This document shows, in pieces, positions 1 through 5,829 of a stretch of DNA of 9,215 nt. Within the stretch, counting starts at the first letter, position 1; each line of letters begins with the position of its first letter. Below the pieces are notes generated by a model. It was not told where the DNA came from. It worked only from the letters and a program-made list of their open reading frames with translations, and did not search any database. The position numbers and the translations under genes are program-made. Source of the DNA: Gemmatimonas phototrophica (GTDB taxonomy: Bacteria > Gemmatimonadota > Gemmatimonadetes > Gemmatimonadales > Gemmatimonadaceae); assembly GCA_945870175.1 (NCBI GenBank), contig CAMBRJ010000082.1, positions 1 to 9,215 of the forward strand. The letters run 5' to 3'.

Positions 1-1254
1 GGTCATCGCCGGACGTATGTGGGCGCCATGCCCGGTCGTATCATCCAGGGCATGAAGCAGGCGGGCAGCAAGAACCCGGTGTTCCTGCTCGACGAAGTGG
101 ACAAGCTGGGCACGTCGTATCAGGGCGATCCGTCCAGCGCCCTGCTGGAAGTGCTCGATCCGGCGCAGAACGATTCGTTCACCGATCACTATCTCGGCGT
201 GCCGTTCGACCTGAGCGAAGTGCTGTTCATCGCGACGTCGAATTTCATCCAGAACATCCCCGGTCCGTTGTTGGACCGTATGGAAGTCGTGGACTTCAGC
301 GGCTACACCGAGCGCGAGAAATCGGAGATCGCCAAGACGTATCTGATTCCGCGTCAGCTCGAGGAGTCGGGACTCGGCCAGCGCGACATCACGTTCACCG
401 ACGACGCGGTGATGAAGGTGATCAGCGAGTACACCCGCGAAAGCGGCGTGCGCCAGTTGGAGCGTCAACTGGGGGCCGTGGCGCGCAAGGTCGCGCGACG
501 CGTCGCGATGGGTGACACGGCCACGATCGACGACAAGGTGATCAGCAGCGATGAAGTTCGCGAGTTGCTGGGGCGTCCGAAGGTGCATCCGGAGCGCCTG
601 GCCGAGCACGATGAAGTGGGCATTACCACGGGCATGTACTATACGCCGATGGGGGGCGACATCATGTTCGTAGAAGCGAGCATTCGCCGTGGGTCGTCGG
701 CGCCGGTGAAGAGCGACGACAGCGCTGAGGTCGTGCGCGTGGGTCCGATCTCACTGATCCTGACGGGACAGTTGGGTGACGTGATGAAGGAGAGTGCGCG
801 GGCGGCACTCACGTACGCCACGAACAATGCCGCACTGCTGGGCATCCCGGCCGATCGGGTGGCGTCGGCCAGCGAGGCACACATTCATGTACCGGCCGGC
901 GCGATTCCCAAGGACGGCCCAAGTGCGGGTATCGCCATTGCGTTGGCGCTCGTCAGTGAGATGTCGAACCGCAAGGTGCGACGCGACGTGTCGATGACGG
1001 GCGAGATCACGCTGCGTGGCCGCGTGTTGCCGATCGGTGGCGTGAAGGAAAAGGTGCTCGGCGCCCACCGGGCCGGCATCAAGGAAGTGATCATCCCGAA
1101 GGCCAATGAAGCGGACCTCGAGGATGTGCCGGACGAAGTGCGCGAGCAGCTGATCTTCCACCCGGTGGAGACGATGCGCGAAGTGCTCGCCATCGCCCTG
1201 GTGGATCAGGGGCGGCCGGCGCCGGTTGAGGTGGACGAACTGATTGGGGTGTAA
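1..1254 (+). CDS. lon: ATP-dependent Lon protease, C-terminal part (5' end outside window)
   Basis: Cytoplasmic AAA+ serine protease that unfolds and degrades misfolded and regulatory proteins. The frame is open from base 1, so the start lies upstream; 417 codons are visible of a family length near 800. The N-terminal substrate domain and Walker A are missing only because of the window edge. Visible in order: the GHRRTYVGAMPG segment of the AAA+ module (codons 2-13), Walker B LLDEVDK, sensor 1 FIATSN, the arginine-finger region GPLLDRMEV, the small AAA domain with GVRQLERQLG, then the proteolytic domain. The catalytic Ser is in PKDGPSAG (codon 308) and the catalytic Lys is the second Lys of GGVKEK (codon 351). 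Their spacing of 43 residues equals that of Ser679/Lys722 in E. coli Lon. The stop TAA is at 1252-1254. Nothing suggests loss of function. Certain by family signatures. Confidence 0.98.
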   Translation, partial: GHRRTYVGAMPGRIIQGMKQAGSKNPVFLLDEVDKLGTSYQGDPSSALLEVLDPAQNDSFTDHYLGVPFDLSEVLFIATSNFIQNIPGPLLDRMEVVDFSGYTEREKSEIAKTYLIPRQLEESGLGQRDITFTDDAVMKVISEYTRESGVRQLERQLGAVARKVARRVAMGDTATIDDKVISSDEVRELLGRPKVHPERLAEHDEVGITTGMYYTPMGGDIMFVEASIRRGSSAPVKSDDSAEVVRVGPISLILTGQLGDVMKESARAALTYATNNAALLGIPADRVASASEAHIHVPAGAIPKDGPSAGIAIALALVSEMSNRKVRRDVSMTGEITLRGRVLPIGGVKEKVLGAHRAGIKEVIIPKANEADLEDVPDEVREQLIFHPVETMREVLAIALVDQGRPAPVEVDELIGV

Positions 1255-1260
1255 CGGCTG

Positions 1261-1302
1261 AGTAAGGGGTAAGGAGTAAGCGGTAGGGAGTCGGGGGTGG
1301 CG
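1261..1302. repeat. degenerate heptamer tandem repeat after lon
   Basis: Six consecutive 7-nt units start at 1261: AGTAAGG, GGTAAGG, AGTAAGC, GGTAGGG, AGTCGGG, GGTGGCG. The first three match closely and later units drift. The array begins 6 nt after the lon stop codon and runs into the hairpin at 1294-1325. It resembles the short tandemly repeated repetitive (heptamer) sequences known between genes in some bacteria, but no function can be read from it. Confidence 0.6.
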
Positions 1303-1325
1303 GGCTTCTAGTGGCCTGTCGCCCC
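1294..1325 (+). terminator. candidate terminator or 3' hairpin of lon
   Basis: GGGGTGGCGGGC (1294-1305) pairs over all 12 positions with GCCTGTCGCCCC (1314-1325) around the 8-nt loop TTCTAGTG. Nine pairs are Watson-Crick and three are G-U wobbles in the plus-strand RNA. On the opposite strand the wobbles become A-C mismatches, so only the lon transcript would fold this way. It lies 40 nt after the lon stop. No clear U-tract follows (TGAAGTTCGTT), so it may stabilise a 3' end or terminate inefficiently rather than act as a classical intrinsic terminator. Confidence 0.45.
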
Positions 1326-1381
1326 TGAAGTTCGTTACATGACTTATTCCGCTGGACCGCTGACGGACGCAACTTGACTCG

Positions 1382-3052
1382 ATGACTATGCCCCAACTGT
1401 CCACGCGCGGCATCGTCCGTCTGGCCACCGAGGCGGACCACGATGCGATTCATGCACTGAATTACAGGACCTTCGTCGAAGAGATCCCCCAGCACGCGCC
1501 GAATGCCGCGCGGCGCCAGGTGGATCGTTTTCACGACGAGAATGTGTACGCGGTCTATGAGGCGAACGGCCGCATCGTCGGCATGGTGAGCGGACGTACG
1601 CAACGCCCGTTCTCTCTCGACCAGAAGCTGGGCACGGTCGACGACTATCTCCCGGCCGGCCGGACGCCGGTGGAAATCCGGCTGCTCGCGGTCGAGCCCG
1701 AATTCCGCGCCAGCCGCGTGTTCGCGCAGCTCGTCGGATTTCTCACGCGCCACCTGATGGCGCAAGGGTACGACCTCGGCATCATGTCCGGCACCACCCG
1801 TCAGCTCCGCCTGTACCGGCATCTCGGATTCCACGCCTTCGGTCCGCTCATCGGCACCGAGCAAGCGTCGTATCAGCCGATGTACATCACGGCCGAGGAA
1901 GTGTTGGCGTGGCCGGACGCCATGAACGATGGCGCGGAGGCGCTCAGCAGCGGCGCCAACTTTCTGCCAGGACCGGTCGGCATCAGCGATGCCGTCCAGC
2001 AGGCGATGCAGCGCGGGGCCACGTCGCATCGGGCCGACGTGTTTCATGCCCGGTATCGCGACGCGCAGCAGCGGCTGTGCGCATTGGCCAACGCACGGCA
2101 CGCCACGATGCTGCTGGGCTCGGGCACGTTGGCCAACGATGTGGTCGCCGCGCAGATCGCGCTGCTCGACGCGCCGGGCGTGATCGTGAGCAATGGCGAG
2201 TTCGGCGAGCGGCTCATCGATCACGCCACGCGCATGCACATCCCGCACACCGTGGTGCGGGCGCCGTGGGGCGAGGCGCTCGACACGGCTGCCGTCGCGC
2301 GCGCGATGCAGAGCACGGGCGCGGGCTGGCTTTGGGCCGTGCACTGCGAGACATCCACCGGTGTGATGAACGACCTCGAGGCACTGGCCGCGATCGCACG
2401 GTCGCGCGGCGCCAAGCTGGCGCTCGACGTGATCAGCAGCCTCGGCACCGTGCCGCTCTCGTTGCGCGACGTGTGGATGGCCAGTGCGGTCAGCGGTAAG
2501 GCCCTCGCCGCATTCCCCGGCGTCGCCATCGTCTTCCACGACGGAACCGCGTGCACACCCAGCACGCGTATCCCGCGGTACCTCGACCTCGGCTTCGCCG
2601 TGGCACAACAGGGCGTACCCTTCACGCAGTCCTCGAACCTGCTCGATGCCCTCGGCACCTCGCTGACCCAGATGGACTGGCCGGCGCGCTTCCGCCGCCT
2701 CGCGCTCGACGGCGCGTGGTTACGGCGGGCGATGGAATCGCGCGGATGGCGCGTGCTCGCGCCGGCCGACTGCGCGTCGCCGGCCGTGCACACACTGATC
2801 CCACCGGCTGGCGTGAGCGCCCGGGCGCTCGGCGAACAGCTGCGGGATGCCGGATGGCTGATCAGCTTCGAGAGCGGCTACCTACGCGAACGCAACTGGC
2901 TGCAGGTCTGTCTCATGGGCCACTACACGCCCGTCTCGCTCCGCGCGTTTCCGGCGGCGCTCGATCGGTGTGTCGGTACGGCCGCGGTGGCGCGGCCACC
3001 GCAGGCCGCACCGCTGGGAGAGTTTTCGGTTGCGCGGGCGGCGACGGCCTGA
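1382..3052 (+). CDS. GNAT/FeeM-like acyltransferase fused to class V PLP-dependent aminotransferase
   Basis: A 556-residue two-domain protein with no signal peptide or membrane segment, so probably cytoplasmic. Residues about 10-175 form a GNAT-fold acyltransferase: the NYRTFVEEIPQH segment (27-38) resembles the N-terminal pattern of FeeM-like N-acyl amino acid synthases and autoinducer-synthase relatives, and a strand plus helix lie at IRLLAVEPEFRASRVF (99-114) and LYRHLGF (144-150). The usual acetyl-CoA loop R/QxxGxG/A is not canonical. Residues about 193-540 are a full class V aminotransferase: FLPGPV start (194-199), SHR (215-217), phosphate-cup GSGTLAND (246-253), Asp349 expected to pair with the pyridine nitrogen in LDVISSLG, and Lys373 in SGKALAAFPG as the Schiff-base lysine. 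The family includes alanine/serine-glyoxylate and 2-aminoethylphosphonate transaminases; the substrate here is unknown. Inference: one domain makes or uses an amine that the other acylates. ATG 1382 and ATG 1388 are both possible starts; neither has a clear Shine-Dalgarno. It appears monocistronic. Confidence 0.88.
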   Translation: MTMPQLSTRGIVRLATEADHDAIHALNYRTFVEEIPQHAPNAARRQVDRFHDENVYAVYEANGRIVGMVSGRTQRPFSLDQKLGTVDDYLPAGRTPVEIRLLAVEPEFRASRVFAQLVGFLTRHLMAQGYDLGIMSGTTRQLRLYRHLGFHAFGPLIGTEQASYQPMYITAEEVLAWPDAMNDGAEALSSGANFLPGPVGISDAVQQAMQRGATSHRADVFHARYRDAQQRLCALANARHATMLLGSGTLANDVVAAQIALLDAPGVIVSNGEFGERLIDHATRMHIPHTVVRAPWGEALDTAAVARAMQSTGAGWLWAVHCETSTGVMNDLEALAAIARSRGAKLALDVISSLGTVPLSLRDVWMASAVSGKALAAFPGVAIVFHDGTACTPSTRIPRYLDLGFAVAQQGVPFTQSSNLLDALGTSLTQMDWPARFRRLALDGAWLRRAMESRGWRVLAPADCASPAVHTLIPPAGVSARALGEQLRDAGWLISFESGYLRERNWLQVCLMGHYTPVSLRAFPAALDRCVGTAAVARPPQAAPLGEFSVARAATA

Positions 3053-3074
3053 ACGTCGACCGCAACAGCTCCAG

Positions 3075-3090
3075 CAACTGCAACTGCAAC
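3075..3090. repeat. short 6-nt direct repeat (CAACTG)
   Basis: CAACTG occurs twice in tandem followed by a partial third copy (CAAC). It lies just past the stop of the fusion gene and within the open minus-strand frame trailing the ferrochelatase remnant, where it encodes the low-complexity LQLQLLELL stretch. It probably reflects replication slippage in non-coding DNA. Confidence 0.4.
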
Positions 3091-3116
3091 GGTGCCGACA
3101 TCTTCGACGGCGGACC

Positions 3117-3521
3117 ACGGCACGAATCGTTCGTGCACCCCGGACACCGCTGCCTGTATTGCGCGCTGTGCGGTTTGCCCGACTCCAGATGCCCATGCAC
3201 GGTGTCCGCGAGCGCATCAAGGAACTCCGTACGCGCATTGAACGACGGCACGCGCCGAGATCCCGTCATGCCGAGCGCATACTCCAGTTCACTGTACTCG
3301 ATGTCGATTTCCGACAGCGTCTCGATGTGATCACTCGTGAACGCGATCGGCACCACCAGCACATGCTTCTGCCCGCGCGCCGCCAGCTGCCTGATCATCG
3401 TCTCGGTGCTCGGCCCCAGCCACCGCACCGGCCCCACTTCCGACTGAAAGCTCAGCCTGTAGGGATTGCGCAGCCCGGCCGCCTGAACCGGCGCATTCCA
3501 CCCAATTCCCCCCTCGTAGCA
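3117..3521 (-). pseudogene. hemH: ferrochelatase remnant, C-terminal third only
   Basis: Ferrochelatase inserts Fe2+ into a porphyrin in the last steps of haem synthesis. Only its C-terminal part is here. Reading down from about 3480, the minus strand gives NPYRLSFQSEVGPVRWLGPS, then HVLVVPIAFTSDHIETLSEID (the SDHxET motif holding the conserved acidic active-site residue), the RVPSFNARTEFLDALAD segment, and a CPGCTNDSC cluster. The cluster resembles the C-terminal [2Fe-2S] ligand region of many bacterial ferrochelatases. An in-frame TGA at 3522-3524 closes the frame upstream, and PBP coding begins about 115 bp further on. The N-terminal lobe of roughly 200 residues, with the catalytic His motif, therefore cannot be encoded nearby. 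The remaining part has no frameshift or internal stop, suggesting recent truncation. Recognisable similarity stops near 3117, although the frame stays open to 2913. A GTG at 3437 could start a short peptide. A complete hemH elsewhere in the genome is expected. Confidence 0.8.
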
Positions 3522-3566
3522 TCACGGAGCCTCCAAACCCCGCTCGACACTGTGGACTGTAGCGGC

Positions 3567-3633
3567 TGAACTCTGACCACTATAAACAGTCTGACGCCAG
3601 AACTCTGACCACTGAAAACTGACCACTGAATCA
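3567..3633. repeat. heptamer-based repeat downstream of the PBP gene
   Basis: Read on the minus strand from 3633, consecutive 7-nt units are TGATTCA, GTGGTCA, GTTTTCA, GTGGTCA, GAGTTCT, GGCGTCA. An 11-nt interruption follows, then GTGGTCA, GAGTTCA. Nearly all end in TCA. On the plus strand the 14-mer GAACTCTGACCACT occurs at 3568-3581 and again at 3600-3613. The stretch is visibly richer in A and T than its surroundings. It starts a few bases after the PBP stop and lies between that gene and the truncated end of the hemH remnant. It has the same unit length as the repeat after lon but a different sequence. No terminal inverted repeats or coding capacity are present. Confidence 0.65.
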
Positions 3634-3637
3634 GTGT

Positions 3638-5713
3638 TCAGTAGCCGATCGGCCCTAGCCGAAACAAGCTCCACGGCCATACCGGCGCTCCCGGTTCCGT
3701 CCCCGCCATGAACCACTCCACATAGCGTCGCTCATCCGGCGTCCGACCATCCGACGGCTGTCCCGTCGCCCGATCGAGTTCCACCGGCACCACGCCCGGC
3801 GGCGGCGTCCACACGCCGCTGGCGCGATTCCCGTATGCCGCCGCGATGATCTGCCCCGCAATTGGCGCCGCCAGCGTGCCGCCCACCGCCCCCGGCGAAA
3901 TCATCGCCGGCTTATCGAAGCCCAGCCACACACCCGTGACCAACTCCGGCGTCATCCCCACGAACCACACGTCGGGGTTGTCGTTGGTGGTGCCCGTTTT
4001 CCCTGCCACCGGGATGCGCGCCGGCACGATCTTGCGCAACGCCGTGGCCGTGCCGCGCGTGACCACATCCTGCAGCATGTCGCGCATGATGAAGGCCACG
4101 CGCGGGTCCATCGCCGATCGCGCCGGCGCCACTTGCGGCGTGAACACCGTGCGGCCGTTGCGATCCTCGATGCGCTGTACGAAGCGGGGTTCGACCGCCA
4201 CCCCACCATTGTCGAACGCGGCATACGCCGCGACGAAATCCAGCGGCTGCACCACGCTCGCGCCTAATGCACTCGAAGGGTACGGCGAAATGGGCGAGCG
4301 CAAGCCGGCGCGGCGCGCCAACGCAATCACCGAGTCCATACCGACGGCGAGCGCGAGCTGCACCGCCACCGGATTGCGCGACTTCGTGAGCGCCTCACGC
4401 AACGTGAGCGCGCCGAGGAACGCATTATCGGCGTTGTCGGGGCTGTACGTCTGCCCGTTGTCGAGCCGGATCCGCAACGCGGTGTCGGCCACCATGGCAT
4501 TGGCCGTCAGCCCCTGCGCGATGCTCTGCGCATACACGAACGCCTTGAAGCTCGACCCCGGCTGCCGGTTGCCATCCACCGCGCGATTGAACGAGCTCCG
4601 CGCATAGTCGCGCCCGCCCACCAGCGCCCGTACCTCGCCGGTGGTCGGGTCGAGCACCACCGCTGCGCCTTCCAGACACGCTTCCACCTTCGCCTTCTTG
4701 GCCGCCGTGGCCGCCGTATCACCGGCCACGCGCGCGCACCGCTGGCCGCGGAAGCCGGGGCGCGTTTCGATCTCGTCGAGTCCACTGCTCAGTGCCTGCT
4801 GCGCGGCGCGCTGCAGCGCGGCGTCGATGGTGGTATGAATGCGATACCCGCCCTGCATCACGGCAATGCCCGCCCGCTCGGCCTGTACGCGCACCACGTC
4901 CACCACCCATGGCGCCGTGCCACGCGTGGTGCTCACGGTACGTACCGGCTCGCGCTGCGCCGCTACGGATTGCGCGGCGGTGATGTACTTCTGCTCCGCC
5001 ATCAGCGCGAGCACCGTGTTGCGCCGCGTGCGGTTGCGATCGGGAGAGCGGGCCGGATCGTATTGCACGGGGCTCTTGGGCATCGACGCCAGCGACGCCG
5101 CCTCGGCCAACGTGAGCTCGGCCGCGCCTTTCCCGAAGAACTGACGCGCCGCCATCTCGATGCCGTATGCGCCACGTCCGAAGGAGATCTGATTGAGGAA
5201 CGCCTCGAGGATCTGCTCCTTGTTGTAGTGGCGCTCCATTTCACGGGCGGCTTGCTGTTCGCGCAACGTGCGTCCCGGCGACAGATCCCGACGGTCAATG
5301 AGGTCGGGGTGCATGTTGCCCACCAGGAGCTGCGTGATGGTGCTGGCGCCGCGGAGATTCCCCTTGGTCACGGCGTCCTTGATGGCGCCGGCTACACCCA
5401 CCAGGTCGACGCCGTCGTGCTGGTAGAAGCGCTTGTCCTCGATCGCGACGAAGGCATGCCCGACGTACTTGGGCAGCGTGCGCAGCGCGACATTGATGCG
5501 ACGCTCCCGGCCCAGTTCGCCGATCAGCGCGCCATCGCGCCCCAGCACCAGCGACGCCTGCGCCGGGGTGACGATCTGCCACGCCTCTCCGGTGGCGCCT
5601 GACGCGCCCTGTGCTGACAGACCAGCCGGGAGGAGCGCCAGCACGACGGGCAGGCACAGAACGGACACCGCGGCCATGAGAGAACGAACCTGTCGGGATT
5701 GCAGAGAGCGCAT
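3638..5713 (-). CDS. penicillin-binding protein 1A-type bifunctional transglycosylase/transpeptidase
   Basis: Class A PBP that polymerises lipid II and cross-links peptidoglycan at the outer face of the cytoplasmic membrane. I use ATG 5713 (691 aa) because a -10 hexamer sits exactly 6 nt upstream; an in-frame GTG at 5728 would add five residues and overlap that hexamer. Numbering below counts from the GTG. An N-terminal hydrophobic segment (about 18-38) ends in GLSAQG. Glycosyltransferase GT51: EDKRFYQHDG with catalytic Glu97, GASTITQ, then the EMERHYNKEQILEAFLNQ and FGRGAYGIEMAARQFFGK motifs. Penicillin-binding transpeptidase: SSFK (nucleophile Ser392, Lys395), SRN (450-452) and KTGTT (577-581), all intact and well spaced. 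Oddity: the GT motif usually written QQxxKN reads QLLVGN, losing a conserved Gln and Lys. The gene is divergent from the NAD synthetase gene and followed by a heptamer repeat. The family is certain; the efficiency of the GT half is uncertain. Confidence 0.95.
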   Translation of the reverse strand: MRSLQSRQVRSLMAAVSVLCLPVVLALLPAGLSAQGASGATGEAWQIVTPAQASLVLGRDGALIGELGRERRINVALRTLPKYVGHAFVAIEDKRFYQHDGVDLVGVAGAIKDAVTKGNLRGASTITQLLVGNMHPDLIDRRDLSPGRTLREQQAAREMERHYNKEQILEAFLNQISFGRGAYGIEMAARQFFGKGAAELTLAEAASLASMPKSPVQYDPARSPDRNRTRRNTVLALMAEQKYITAAQSVAAQREPVRTVSTTRGTAPWVVDVVRVQAERAGIAVMQGGYRIHTTIDAALQRAAQQALSSGLDEIETRPGFRGQRCARVAGDTAATAAKKAKVEACLEGAAVVLDPTTGEVRALVGGRDYARSSFNRAVDGNRQPGSSFKAFVYAQSIAQGLTANAMVADTALRIRLDNGQTYSPDNADNAFLGALTLREALTKSRNPVAVQLALAVGMDSVIALARRAGLRSPISPYPSSALGASVVQPLDFVAAYAAFDNGGVAVEPRFVQRIEDRNGRTVFTPQVAPARSAMDPRVAFIMRDMLQDVVTRGTATALRKIVPARIPVAGKTGTTNDNPDVWFVGMTPELVTGVWLGFDKPAMISPGAVGGTLAAPIAGQIIAAAYGNRASGVWTPPPGVVPVELDRATGQPSDGRTPDERRYVEWFMAGTEPGAPVWPWSLFRLGPIGY

Positions 5714-5719
5714 GGGGGA

Positions 5720-5725
5720 ATTGTA
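5720..5725 (-). promoter_or_regulatory. -10-like hexamer TACAAT for the PBP gene, probable leaderless start
   Basis: TACAAT on the minus strand (5725 down to 5720) matches the bacterial -10 consensus at five of six positions. Six nucleotides (TCCCCC) separate it from ATG 5713, so transcription would begin at the A of the start codon. No Shine-Dalgarno precedes that ATG, consistent with a leaderless mRNA. The -35 region is poor: only GTGAAC or TGAACC at an 18-19 nt spacing. Confidence 0.5.
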
Positions 5726-5817
5726 CACGCGCGGCGTCGAGCCGGTTCACGGCCTGCGTCGCGCCGAGCGCCACCCGGAACCCCACGCTGGCTGTAGGCG
5801 ATCCGAGCCCATCCTCC

Positions 5818-5823
5818 TACTTT
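5818..5823 (+). promoter_or_regulatory. -10-like hexamer TACTTT for nadE, probable leaderless start
   Basis: TACTTT fits the TAnnnT core of a -10 element. Six nucleotides (GCATGC) separate it from ATG 5830, giving the same geometry as the opposite promoter at 5720-5725. No Shine-Dalgarno and no convincing -35 are visible. An out-of-frame ATG at 5826 is closed after four codons. Confidence 0.45.
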
Positions 5824-5829
5824 GCATGC

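Noticed and set aside
1091..2608. Long minus-strand open frame of 505 codons opposite lon and the fusion gene
   Set aside because: It is a shadow of GC-rich coding DNA: Arg/His/Ala-rich translation without any family motif, crossing the intergenic repeat and overlapping two certain genes.
3624..3636. Palindrome CACTGA-A-TCAGTG after the PBP stop, considered as a terminator
   Set aside because: The stem is only 5 bp with a 3-nt loop, and the pairing arises from the heptamer repeat words. The TTTT a few bases downstream is suggestive but insufficient.
3541..3640. Repeat region considered as a CRISPR remnant or miniature transposable element
   Set aside because: Units are 7 nt and contiguous without spacers, and there are no terminal inverted repeats or target-site duplications.
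3522..3716. Minus-strand open frame of 64 codons in the repeat region
   Set aside because: It begins inside the PBP gene in another frame and translates the heptamer repeat; no similarity to ferrochelatase or any family.
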